NCBI RefSeq assembly: GCF_007625075.1
Contig: NZ_QMIE01000010.1
Location: forward strand, 1-64,000
Length of the DNA stretch: 64,000 bases
Source: Oceanidesulfovibrio indonesiensis
Lineage (GTDB): Bacteria; Desulfobacterota; Desulfovibrionia; Desulfovibrionales; Desulfovibrionaceae
Direction: 5' to 3'
Part shown: in pieces, positions 56,588 to 64,000 of the stretch
Position numbering within the stretch: position 1 is the first letter of the stretch
How the letters are laid out: each line of letters begins with the position of its first letter
Made by a program: the position numbers and the translations under genes
The notes under the pieces: model-generated
What the model was told of the DNA's origin: nothing
The model's input: only the letters and a program-made list of their open reading frames with translations
Database searches by the model: none

Positions 56588-56911
56588 TCATTCCTTAATG
56601 TCGGAACTGTGAATCTCCACCTGATGGCCTGGCCCGGCATCGAAGATCACGGTGTACTCACTCTCGGGTTTTTCAAAAGTGAATTCGCCGTTTTTGTCCA
56701 TCTTGCCTCGGGCAATCGTCGTGTCCGTAACGTCTCGAACGAACATACGCACCCCGGCAGCCGTTGAACCGTCAGAGAATCCGCCTTCACAGGAGATTGT
56801 GCCGTCGCCATTGTCGAAACACGAGCACAACGCGGAATGGGCCAATCCTGTCGAAGGTGCGAGTAGCGTGAGCAAGAGCGCGGCATAGCATACTGCCAGA
56901 CAGTGTTTCAT
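56588..56911 (-). CDS. small periplasmic protein
   Basis: This 107-residue protein has a signal peptide (cleavage after GLA or LAH, about 24) and three early cysteines (ALCSCF; ISCEGGF). A beta-sandwich-like remainder with FVRDVTDTTIARGKMDKNGEFTFEKPE resembles carboxypeptidase-regulatory-like domains. It follows the DUF4198-type gene, and both may form a periplasmic metal-uptake accessory pair; that is inference. gggagtg precedes the ATG. Confidence 0.7.
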   Translation of the reverse strand: MKHCLAVCYAALLLTLLAPSTGLAHSALCSCFDNGDGTISCEGGFSDGSTAAGVRMFVRDVTDTTIARGKMDKNGEFTFEKPESEYTVIFDAGPGHQVEIHSSDIKE

Positions 56912-56935
56912 CAGACACTCCCTTTCATCTTAAAG

Positions 56936-56971
56936 CGTGCCGGCACGCCCGACAGCGTGCATGCCGGCACG
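56936..56971 (-). terminator. hairpin between the DUF4198-type gene and the small periplasmic gene
   Basis: cgtgccggca (56936-56945) and tgccggcacg (56962-56971) form a perfect 10-bp stem with a 16-base loop, followed on the minus strand by ctttaag. It may be an intercistronic attenuator or processing hairpin. Confidence 0.5.
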
Positions 56972-56984
56972 TATCGATGCGTTA

Positions 56985-57710
56985 TTATTGCGTGGTGAAA
57001 GTCAAAGAGAACGCGAACCAGACCCTCCGCGTTTCATCCAGCTTCTTCTCATACTTGCCGATAATGATCTGGCGTCCGGGAGGGCCTACTGTAACCTCGA
57101 TGGCCTCGGATTTCTTGAGTTCCGCAAGTTCCGGATGCTCAATGTTCATATCCGAAGTCGTGGACACGCGGGCTCCGTCAGCCGGCATGGGTTTGCCTTC
57201 GTAGAAAAGCATCACAGGCAGTTTATCGCCCTGCTTCAACTTTGTGGGATCCTTGAGCGGAACGATCTCGGCCCGCTGTCCTACAGGTTCTGCCAGGAAC
57301 GGCCGCCAGGCCAGTATCTCCTTCGAGAGCTTGTATGATCGTCCTTCTTCTATGATCGTGCTGCGGATTTCGGTTGGAGCGTTGAAGTTTCTCCAGCCAT
57401 CCTCATCCGTGTTGTACCAGTACTTGTTGTCGAACTCGACAGCGAGCATCACGAAATCATCACCGAGATCTGCGAACGCTTCTCCCTTGTGCTCCAGAGG
57501 CTCCAGCGAAATATTCCACTGGTTTTCTGTTATTCCGGTCATGGATGTGATGCGTGATAATGGGTACGGATCCGTGTCTCCTGGATGTCCATATAAAAGG
57601 AAAACCTTGTCTCCCCTTTTCTCAAGCCACATGTCATGCGCTTGCGCACACGTCGCGGCCAGCAATGTGAATGCGATCATGCCAACCATTATATTTCGCA
57701 ACATCTGCAT
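56985..57710 (-). CDS. DUF4198-type periplasmic protein
   Basis: This 241-residue protein has a signal peptide (MVGMIAFTLLAATCAQA, cleavage about 24) and then HDMWLEKRGDKVFLLYGHPG, WYNTDEDGWRNF and VGPPGRQIIIGKYEK. These match the DUF4198 family, which is often associated with cobalt/nickel transport loci. No transporter gene is adjacent here. aaggtg precedes the ATG. Confidence 0.75.
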   Translation of the reverse strand: MQMLRNIMVGMIAFTLLAATCAQAHDMWLEKRGDKVFLLYGHPGDTDPYPLSRITSMTGITENQWNISLEPLEHKGEAFADLGDDFVMLAVEFDNKYWYNTDEDGWRNFNAPTEIRSTIIEEGRSYKLSKEILAWRPFLAEPVGQRAEIVPLKDPTKLKQGDKLPVMLFYEGKPMPADGARVSTTSDMNIEHPELAELKKSEAIEVTVGPPGRQIIIGKYEKKLDETRRVWFAFSLTFTTQ

Positions 57711-58236
57711 GGTTCACCTTCCCTTACTTCGATTATACGATGACATCGACGACATGCGCCTTTCCTTTGGCCAATTTCATGAACTGAATCGCGTTGTTTT
57801 GCTGGCCAGCTTTCCAAGCGATGATTTCGAGAATCGAATTCATTCTCTGTGACAGCGTGTAAACGCTGACCTTGAAACGTGTCAAGCGCAATACGAAATT
57901 TTCCGGAATCCTACTAGGTTACTCCGAAAATAAACACGTGGCGCAATGCTGAGGCCGCTGGAAGCAGATCACCACAGATTCAGCTCAGTTACCGCATGCA
58001 TTCGGCAGCCCGAACTCACATCATGGCATTGGATGTAGTCGCAGGAGGGAAGAGTGGTGCTGGCGTTGGCGCAGATTTGAAGAAATTATAACTTCGAGCA
58101 CCACATGTTAAACATTCTGTTGCTCGAAGTTATAATTGCGGCCCGCAAAAGGCAGGCCATGCGGAGAACGCCGCGAGTGCATGAGAAAATGAATTATAAA
58201 CTCAAGATTCGAAAAACATTCGGTATGGCATAAAAA
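57711..58236. other. 526-base gap upstream of the DUF4198-type gene
   Basis: Apart from a 17-bp inverted repeat (58084-58137), no gene, cobalamin riboswitch box or NikR-type dyad was recognised. Two short hydrophilic open frames lack ribosome sites. Confidence 0.4.
58084..58137. repeat. 17-bp perfect inverted repeat with loxP-like arm ends
   Basis: aattataacttcgagca (58084-58100) and tgctcgaagttataatt (58121-58137) are perfect inverted repeats separated by 20 bp. The arms contain ataacttcg and cgaagttat, the outer nine bases of loxP arms, but the spacer is much longer than the 8 bp of loxP. No T-tract of a terminator follows. Confidence 0.6.
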
Positions 58237-58671
58237 TCAGTACCGCGGCTTGTTAAGATTCTCTTCTCTGTATTGCTCCGGCCCCACATCGGCCATGCGC
58301 GCGTTGGCAGTGCGCCAGACCTGTTCCACCCGTTCCGGCAGGTTGTGGTCCCTGCAGGGAAAGTCCTCACACTCATAGCAGAAGCCGATAGCTTTTTCCG
58401 AAACGCAACGCTGCACACGACAATCCCCCAGCAGGCATTGCCCACTCCGACAACCGCCGCAAATTCCTTTGGCAAGGAACGAAGCTATTTCGCTGAACGC
58501 AGGATAGCCGGCAAACGCAGGGTTCATGCCCGAAAATCGTTTCCAGTGTTTTTCGAACCCGCGCAGACCGTGCATGAGGTCGGCAGCGGCTTTCTGAATG
58601 GTTCCGCCATGCTTGGCCAGGCACTTTTCGCAGGAAAGCCCGCACGGGGCGATGGCTTCGCGGATGTCCAC
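58237..58671 (-). CDS. DUF3795-type Cys-rich protein
   Basis: This 144-residue protein has APCGLSCEKCLAK, ICGGCRSGQCLLGDCRVQRCV and CYECEDFPC, the Cys pattern of the DUF3795 family. It probably binds zinc or an iron-sulphur cluster. Start is GTG 58671 with aaggagg 9 bases upstream. It follows the glnA terminator. Confidence 0.88.
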   Translation of the reverse strand: MDIREAIAPCGLSCEKCLAKHGGTIQKAAADLMHGLRGFEKHWKRFSGMNPAFAGYPAFSEIASFLAKGICGGCRSGQCLLGDCRVQRCVSEKAIGFCYECEDFPCRDHNLPERVEQVWRTANARMADVGPEQYREENLNKPRY

Positions 58672-58733
58672 AGTTTTGTCCTCCTTGTTCGTAATCCTGG
58701 GTGCTATCTTACCCTAACCACTCGCGGTTGCAA

Positions 58734-58767
58734 CAAAAAAGCCCCCTGGCACAGGCCAAGGGGCTTC
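58734..58767 (-). terminator. terminator of glnA
   Basis: gaagccccttggc pairs with gccagggggcttt on the minus strand and runs into tttttt. It lies 26 bases after the glnA stop. Confidence 0.9.
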
Positions 58768-58792
58768 GATACAGGCTGAGTCTCCGCCGGGC

Positions 58793-60139
58793 TTACAGCA
58801 TGGGGAGGTACTTTTCGATCTCGTACTCGGAGACATGGGTGCGGTAGGCGTCCCACTCGATGAGCTTGTTCTCCACGAGGTTCTTATGGAGATGGTCGCC
58901 GAGAACGCGCTTCATGAGCTCGGAGTTCTGCAACTCGATGGCGGCTTCGTGCAGGGAGCCGGGGAGCGCCTCGATGCCGTGCTTCTCGAAGTCGGCCGGA
59001 CCCATGTCGAAGATGTTCTCTTCCACAGGGCTCTGGAGCTCGTAGCCCTTTTCGATACCTTCCAAGCCGGCGGCCAGCATGACGGCGAAGGCGAGGTAAG
59101 GGTTGGCTGCCGGATCCGGGTTGCGCAGTTCGACGCGGGTTGCGGCTTCCTTACCGGGCTTGTACAGCGGCACGCGTACCAGAGCGGAACGGTTGCGCTG
59201 CGCCCAGGCGACGTACACCGGAGCTTCATACCCAGGCACCAGACGTTTGTAGGAGTTGACCCACTGGTTGGTCACGCAGACCATCTCCTTGGCGTGCTTG
59301 AGCAGGCCGGAGATGTAGGCGCGGGCATCGGCGGAGAGGTTGTTCTTTTCGTTACCGTCGAAGAAGGCGTTTTTGCCGTTCTTGAACAGAGACTGGTGCA
59401 CGTGCATGCCGGAGCCGTTTTCGCCAAAGAGGGGCTTGGGCATGAAGGTGGCGTAGCACCCGTGTTTGCGGGCGATTTCCTTGACGATGACCTTGTAGGT
59501 CATGGCGGTGTCGGCCATGGTCAGGCCGTCGGCGTAGCGCAGATCGATCTCGTGCTGCGAGGGCGCGACCTCGTGGTGGGAATATTCCACCGCGATGCCC
59601 ATGGCCTGGAGGTTGAAAATGATGTCGCGGCGGACGTCGTTGGCGAGATCCAACGGCGGTGCATCGAAGTAGCCGCCGACGTCGAGGAGTTCCGGGCACT
59701 TGGGAGAGGCGAAAAGAAAGAACTCAAGCTCGGGGCCGAAGTAGGCGGTGTAGCCTTTCTGGGCGGCCTTATCGAGGATGGACTTGAAGATGTAGCGGGA
59801 GTCCGCCTCGTAGGGAGTGCCGTCGGGGTTCTTCACGTCGCAGAAGACGCGGGCAACAGGACGATCCAGCGGACGCCAGGAGCAGATCTGGAACGTTTTT
59901 GGATCCGGCCAGGCCACCATGTCCGACTCGTGGATGCGGGTGAAGCCGAGGATGGACGAGCCATCAAAGCCCATACCTTCCTCAAAGGCGTTCTCCAGCT
60001 CACTGGAGGTGATCTGGAAGGATTTCAGCGTGCCCAGGATATCAACGAACCAGAATTGGATGAAGCTGACGTTGTAGTCCTTGACGGCTTTGAGTACGTC
60101 GTCGGCGTTTTTGCAGTTGAAAACGGGAATGTTCTCCAT
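58793..60139 (-). CDS. glnA: type I glutamine synthetase, GSI-alpha-like
   Basis: This 448-residue enzyme assimilates ammonium. It has MGFDGSSILGFTRIHESDM, AYFGPELEFFLF, SGMHVHQSLFKNGKNAFFD and NRSALVRVP. The adenylylation loop NLYDLP of GSI-beta is replaced by NIFDMGPADFEKHGIEALPGSL, and the 25-residue insertion is absent. Control by GlnE is therefore unlikely. ggaggaaat precedes the ATG. A small ggtggc/gccacc hairpin (60178-60192) lies in the leader. Confidence 0.95.
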   Translation of the reverse strand: MENIPVFNCKNADDVLKAVKDYNVSFIQFWFVDILGTLKSFQITSSELENAFEEGMGFDGSSILGFTRIHESDMVAWPDPKTFQICSWRPLDRPVARVFCDVKNPDGTPYEADSRYIFKSILDKAAQKGYTAYFGPELEFFLFASPKCPELLDVGGYFDAPPLDLANDVRRDIIFNLQAMGIAVEYSHHEVAPSQHEIDLRYADGLTMADTAMTYKVIVKEIARKHGCYATFMPKPLFGENGSGMHVHQSLFKNGKNAFFDGNEKNNLSADARAYISGLLKHAKEMVCVTNQWVNSYKRLVPGYEAPVYVAWAQRNRSALVRVPLYKPGKEAATRVELRNPDPAANPYLAFAVMLAAGLEGIEKGYELQSPVEENIFDMGPADFEKHGIEALPGSLHEAAIELQNSELMKRVLGDHLHKNLVENKLIEWDAYRTHVSEYEIEKYLPML

Positions 60140-60177
60140 CGGGATTTCCTCCGTTCACCGATTTCGAGGTTTGTAAA

Positions 60178-60192
60178 GGTGGCGACGCCACC
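60178..60192 (-). other. short leader hairpin upstream of glnA
   Basis: ggtggc and gccacc pair around gac, about 40 bases before the glnA ATG. A regulatory role is possible but unproven. Confidence 0.3.
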
Positions 60193-60392
60193 CAATTCGC
60201 AGGAACCAAGAACAATACAAAAAAGGGACCAGTCGCCATATATGTCGTCATTTCAGAATAATACAGAAATCACGCACTCGTCACGAAGTTATTATATTTT
60301 TCAATTTTGTTAAACGTCAGTCCTCTCTGTACCGTCGTTTTATCGATTTTGTGTAAACTCACGACTCTTCAGGGTGTCTTCTGAACACGTTT

Positions 60393-61358
60393 TTATCCGT
60401 TTTTGAACAATCGCTCGATGAGCTTGAGAACTTTGGCCGGCGAGCGTTCATCCAACCGGCTAATGCCTGCCTCGTAGGCCGCTTCTATGGCCGCTTCGTA
60501 TTCCTCCGGGCTGATGTGCCGGGATAGCTCGCTGAACTCGCTGGCCTTGTGGCATGGCCGGTACTGATCCATGATGTTTACGTACGTATCTTTCGAAAGG
60601 CCGGCCAGGAATTCCATCCATTCATGTGTGGAAGCGAGATTGCCCGGCATGACGAGATGACGCACCAGAAGGCCGCGTCGGGCAACGCCTTTATTGTTCA
60701 GCGCGAGATCTCCGACCTGCGCGTGCATGGCGCTGATCGCCTCCATGGCCCGGACGGAATAATCCGGCGCGGCGCAGAATTTCGCCGCCACGTCGGATCG
60801 CATGAACTTGGCGTCTGGCATGTAGATGTCCACGACGCCATCCAGCATTTCCAATGCATGCAAATCATCATATCCGCTGGAATTGTACACGAGCGGAATT
60901 TGGAGACCCTTGTCAGTAGCGATGACCAAAGCCTCCAGTATCTGCGCCGTCACATGGGAGGGCGTGACGAAATTGATATTGTGACAGCCCATATCCTGGA
61001 GGGAAAGCATGGCCTGCGCAAAGTCATGGGCCGGCGTCTCGGGGGCCTTGGCCGGGCACTGGCTGATGGTGTAGTTCTGACAAAAAACGCAGTGCAGGTT
61101 GCACCCGGCCAAGAAAATAGTACCGGAGCCGTGTTCGCCCACCAGGGGGGCTTCCTCGCCGAAATGAGGCGCGGCGGCGTCTATGCGGGCCAGACGCCCA
61201 ACCCCGCAAAAGCCCAGCTCACCCGCGGTCCTATCCACACTGCATTGACGCGGGCAGAGGCGGCAATCCTCCAACGCCTTGATCGCCTGCTCCGCGCGTG
61301 CAGTCAATTCGCCGCGTGCGTGCAGTTCCAGATATGCCGGCTGAAAATCTTCATCCAT
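60393..61358 (-). CDS. PflX-like radical SAM protein
   Basis: This 321-residue protein has an N-terminal cysteine cluster (DCRLCPRQC, then GFCGVG) and the SAM motif CNLHCVFCQNY (Cys86, 90, 93), with FVTPSHVTAQILEAL and VYNSSGYDD. It belongs to the PflX branch of pyruvate formate-lyase activase-like proteins. The partner is unknown. ATG 61358 has ggag 9 bases upstream; earlier in-frame starts overlap the kinase gene. Confidence 0.82.
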   Translation of the reverse strand: MDEDFQPAYLELHARGELTARAEQAIKALEDCRLCPRQCSVDRTAGELGFCGVGRLARIDAAAPHFGEEAPLVGEHGSGTIFLAGCNLHCVFCQNYTISQCPAKAPETPAHDFAQAMLSLQDMGCHNINFVTPSHVTAQILEALVIATDKGLQIPLVYNSSGYDDLHALEMLDGVVDIYMPDAKFMRSDVAAKFCAAPDYSVRAMEAISAMHAQVGDLALNNKGVARRGLLVRHLVMPGNLASTHEWMEFLAGLSKDTYVNIMDQYRPCHKASEFSELSRHISPEEYEAAIEAAYEAGISRLDERSPAKVLKLIERLFKNG

Positions 61359-61384
61359 GTCGGTGCTCTCCAAATAGCAACCCA

Positions 61385-63382
61385 TCACTCCTTCATGCAT
61401 ACACGTTGGATGACCTTATCAAGATTGTCAATGTCCACCGGTTTGGGCAGATACTCGTTCATTCCCTGCTCGATCATGCGTTCCCGATCACCTTTCATGG
61501 CATGGGCCGTCACGGCGATTATGGGAATATTCGGATCCCATTGCCCTTTGCCGCCGCGAATGCGGCGGGTCGTCTCGATACCGTTCATCTCCGGCATCTG
61601 GATGTCCATAAGGACAAGATCGAAGACTTTTTCGCGCATCCGGTCGAGCACTTCATACCCGTCTGCGGCAACGACTGCCTTATGGCCCAACTTTTCCAGC
61701 GTCCTGCAGAGAACCAGTTGATTCACCGGATTATCTTCCGCCACGAGTATGGAAAGCGATCTCATGTCCCCTTGAACCCGGCTCGTCGTTTCCGGCTCAG
61801 CAATTTCAGACGCAGGATCGGGTATCACTATGGGCAGGCTGAAATGCATGGTTGTGCCGGCTCCCGGTTCTGTTTCCACTGAAAGGGTGCCGTCCAACAT
61901 ATGCACAAGGCGTTTGACGATGGACAAGCCGAGACCTGATCCCTTGATTATCTTGCGATACTCGTGATCTGGATCGTCCGTCCTGCGACCCCGGAAATAC
62001 GGTTCGAATATGTAGCCCATGGCTTCGTCGCTGATGCCGGGCCCGGTGTCGGCAATACTGAACAGCAACTGGGGCTTTCCGGGTATCTGAAACAACGGAT
62101 TGACTTCCAGGGTGATGGTTCCGCGGCGGGTGTATTTGAATGCATTACCCACAAGATTGAAGAGAATCTGCCGCAAGGCGCCTTCGTCCGTATGGATGAT
62201 TTCAGGAACATTTTCGTCCACTTCGCAGCGCATCTCGACGAATTGTAGCTTTTCGTGTCCGGCAAAGCTGTCCATGACGGTCCGCAGCAGATGAGACAGA
62301 TCGAAATCCGTCTTCTGGAGCTCGATCTTGCCGGATTCGATGCGGCTCACGTCAATCACGTCATCCACCACATCGAGCAGGCTTCCGGCTGCGTTCGTGG
62401 CCACGTCCAGATACTCGCGCTGCTCTGACGTCATGGACGTTGAGCCCAGCAGCTTGAGCATGCCAACAACACCATTGAGCGGGGTTCGTATCTCGTGGCT
62501 CGTATTGGCGATGAACTGTGTTTTGGACTGACTCGCGAATTCAGCTTCGACCTTGGCCTTCAGGAGTTCGTCACGCACTCGTTTCATGTCCGTGATGTCG
62601 GTGAAGACGCCGATGATGCCTTTCGTCTTGCCCTGCGTATCCCGGTAGAGCGACTTGTGGAACTCGACTTCCCGCAGCGCACCGCTCGCGGCCAGAACGG
62701 GCATTTCGTAGCGTTGTGGCTGCTGCGTTCTGAGGATTTCCTTGTCGCGTCGCTCATAATCCTGCGCATACCGTTCCGGCGCAATGTCATGGGCCGTCTT
62801 TCCGATGATCTGATCCTTGCGCAAGCCGAAGAAACTCGCGAAGGCGTCGTTGCAGTCGGCGAATCGCAAGTCCGTGGTTTTATAGAAAACCGGCAACGGA
62901 ATGGTGTTCAGCACCGAACGCAGGAATTCATCGCTTTCCCGACGCATGTGCTCGTATCGTTTTCTGTCGATGGCCCGCTGCACCGTCCGTGCGAGCATGT
63001 GGTCTTTTTCGTAGCGATGCTTCTCTATGTAGTCGGTGGCGCCAAGCTCCATGGCCTTGGCAACTATGGTGCGGTCGCCTTCGGCTGTGATGAAGAGAAT
63101 GGGTCGGTCCACGAAGCCGTCGTCATGACGAACCCGTTTCAGAAACTCTATTCCATCTATATCAGGCAAAAGATAATCAAGAATCACGCAATCGATCTGT
63201 CCATCTTGATATATTTCAAGCCCTTCTTCCCCTTTGGCTGTCTCCACTATCTCGTATGAAGTTGATGGGTCCTTCTGCAGCACATAGCGGATGGCTATGC
63301 GTTGCACCTCACTGTCTTCGACGAGAAGAATCCTGAGCGTATCTTTGCTCGGATCAAAATCAGTCAACACGTCGTTATGCAT
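61385..63382 (-). CDS. hybrid histidine kinase (REC-PAS-HisKA-HATPase-REC)
   Basis: This 665-residue protein has a receiver (about 17-135; phospho-Asp in [13 protein letters not shown]), a PAS domain (about 150-270), a HisKA domain with [15 protein letters not shown], a HATPase ([21 protein letters not shown]) and a second receiver (about 540-655; [19 protein letters not shown]). No membrane segment is seen, so it is cytosolic. ATG 63382 has aggagg 5 bases upstream. The signal is unknown. Confidence 0.92.
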   Translation of the reverse strand: MHNDVLTDFDPSKDTLRILLVEDSEVQRIAIRYVLQKDPSTSYEIVETAKGEEGLEIYQDGQIDCVILDYLLPDIDGIEFLKRVRHDDGFVDRPILFITAEGDRTIVAKAMELGATDYIEKHRYEKDHMLARTVQRAIDRKRYEHMRRESDEFLRSVLNTIPLPVFYKTTDLRFADCNDAFASFFGLRKDQIIGKTAHDIAPERYAQDYERRDKEILRTQQPQRYEMPVLAASGALREVEFHKSLYRDTQGKTKGIIGVFTDITDMKRVRDELLKAKVEAEFASQSKTQFIANTSHEIRTPLNGVVGMLKLLGSTSMTSEQREYLDVATNAAGSLLDVVDDVIDVSRIESGKIELQKTDFDLSHLLRTVMDSFAGHEKLQFVEMRCEVDENVPEIIHTDEGALRQILFNLVGNAFKYTRRGTITLEVNPLFQIPGKPQLLFSIADTGPGISDEAMGYIFEPYFRGRRTDDPDHEYRKIIKGSGLGLSIVKRLVHMLDGTLSVETEPGAGTTMHFSLPIVIPDPASEIAEPETTSRVQGDMRSLSILVAEDNPVNQLVLCRTLEKLGHKAVVAADGYEVLDRMREKVFDLVLMDIQMPEMNGIETTRRIRGGKGQWDPNIPIIAVTAHAMKGDRERMIEQGMNEYLPKPVDIDNLDKVIQRVCMKE

Positions 63383-63461
63383 AGGTCCTCCTGAATTCAT
63401 ACACACTACTCGAATAATCGAGTGAGGAGCAAGAAACGACTTGTAGCAGACCGCCAGACCG

Positions 63462-64000
63462 TTACGGGCTGACCCGTTTGAGGTGCTTGAGGCGCGTATC
63501 GACGACTCGAGGGTTCGGGTAGGACAATCTGATCGATTCCAATATGGAAACGGCTTCGCTGTAACGTTCCTGGTCTTCAAAAACATCCGCGAGAAGAAAC
63601 GCGGCCAGGGCGCGACGTTCCTGGTCCACCTCGGGGTTTCCCATGATGGCGGAAAGGGTCTCCTCGGCCTCGTCGTAGCGTTCCATGAATATCTGATTCT
63701 GCGCCAGGGTGTATCGACACCGTTGTTCGAGGTCAGACGATTGAGCATCTCGAATGCAGATGTTCAGCTCCTCGGCAGCCAGAGCATATGCTTTCATGGA
63801 CTGATGATTGCGTGCGATTCGGTAGTGGATACGCGCCGCTGCCGATGGATCGACCACCGGAAGGCTCAGACATTTCTTCCATGTTTCCAGCGCCTTGGTA
63901 TTCTGATTCATGTTCTCGTAGATTTCGGCGAGCTTGGTAAGCAACTCGTAGGCCTTGCTGCTTTGATCGCCGAATTCCAGATACATGGCGTCAAGGATCG
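63462..64000 (-). CDS. TPR-repeat protein, C-terminal part (start outside window)
   Basis: The frame is open from the right edge (ILDAMYLEFGDQ) to the stop at 63462. It contains several TPR-like units (KAYELLTKLAEIYENMNQNTKALETW; ARIHYRIARNHQSMKAYALAAEEL; RCRYTLAQNQIFMERYDEAEETL; AAFLLADVFEDQERYSEAVSIL). It lies 79 bases upstream of the hybrid kinase and may be in its operon. The role is unknown. Confidence 0.8.
   Translation of the reverse strand, partial: ILDAMYLEFGDQSSKAYELLTKLAEIYENMNQNTKALETWKKCLSLPVVDPSAAARIHYRIARNHQSMKAYALAAEELNICIRDAQSSDLEQRCRYTLAQNQIFMERYDEAEETLSAIMGNPEVDQERRALAAFLLADVFEDQERYSEAVSILESIRLSYPNPRVVDTRLKHLKRVSP

Noticed and set aside
58084-58137. Reading the inverted repeat as a true loxP site
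   Set aside because: Only nine bases per arm match and the spacer is 20 bp instead of 8 bp.
57711-58236. Cobalamin riboswitch or NikR operator upstream of the DUF4198-type gene
   Set aside because: No B12-box or NikR dyad was found on the minus strand.
58835-60313. 492-codon plus-strand open frame opposite glnA
   Set aside because: Shadow of glutamine synthetase with no family signature of its own.

Overview
The window looks like a chromosomal segment of a Desulfovibrio-type sulphate reducer (Desulfovibrionaceae, Deltaproteobacteria/Desulfobacterota). The basis is a GC-rich backbone with strong GC3 bias, the nif order nifH-I1-I2-D-K-(NifB-like)-ferredoxin-E-N-B with nifA upstream, a Rex repressor next to atpE/atpB, a Re-citrate-synthase-like enzyme, and DUF362 and other families common in that group. 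No rRNA, tRNA or CRISPR was recognised.

Layout. 1-1550: the 3' end of an IS4-type transposase and an AT-rich two-gene STAS/GHKL-ATPase module, clearly foreign in base composition. 1789-14521: a compact minus-strand nitrogenase locus. nifA comes first, followed by a terminator, a near-perfect sigma-54 promoter, then nifH, the PII pair nifI1/nifI2, nifD, nifK, a divergent second NifB-like radical SAM gene, a thioredoxin-fold 2Fe-2S ferredoxin, nifE, nifN and nifB. 14617-16745: a Mut7-C RNase and an M48/Ste24 protease. 16896-20747: a ZraP-like periplasmic metal chaperone divergent from a ZraS/ZraR-type two-component system. 20780-27256: plus-strand membrane and signalling genes (CorA, MscS, a CaCA exchanger, a VKOR/thioredoxin-like fusion, UspA, a GGDEF enzyme and a REC plus degenerate GGDEF protein).

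27274-32262: minus strand, a family 2 glycosyltransferase, rex and the Fo genes atpZ-atpI-atpB-atpE. 32635-38240: plus strand, a LonB-type protease, an unknown helical protein translationally coupled to a Re-citrate-synthase-like enzyme, and RlpA. 38310-40361: an alpha/beta hydrolase, an IHF/HU protein, a HIT protein and a 61-residue Cys-rich protein. 40495-44088: plus strand, a radical SAM protein, a CgeB-like glycosyltransferase and a MerR-like HTH/coiled-coil protein. 44140-53171: minus strand, cheW, hisG-hisI, rlmN, a nucleotidyltransferase-family protein with degraded active sites, pyrC-pyrB, cobS and an S-adenosylmethionine hydrolase. 53424-56416: plus strand, a rhodanese-ferritin fusion, DUF362 and mutY. 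56588-64000: minus strand, two periplasmic proteins, DUF3795, glnA, a PflA/PflX-like radical SAM protein, a hybrid histidine kinase and the 3' part of a TPR protein.

How it fits together. The nif locus carries its own sigma-54 activator and the NifI1/NifI2 post-translational switch, and lies in the same window as a non-adenylylatable-type glutamine synthetase (GSI-alpha). nifV, nifU and nifS are absent here. The least explained items are the NifB paralogue that has lost the second cysteine motif, the AT-rich STAS/GHKL module, the Cys-rich small protein ahead of the HIT gene, the palindrome overlapping the start codon of the MerR-like gene, a 17-bp inverted repeat with loxP-like arm ends, and several inverted-repeat-bounded intergenic elements.
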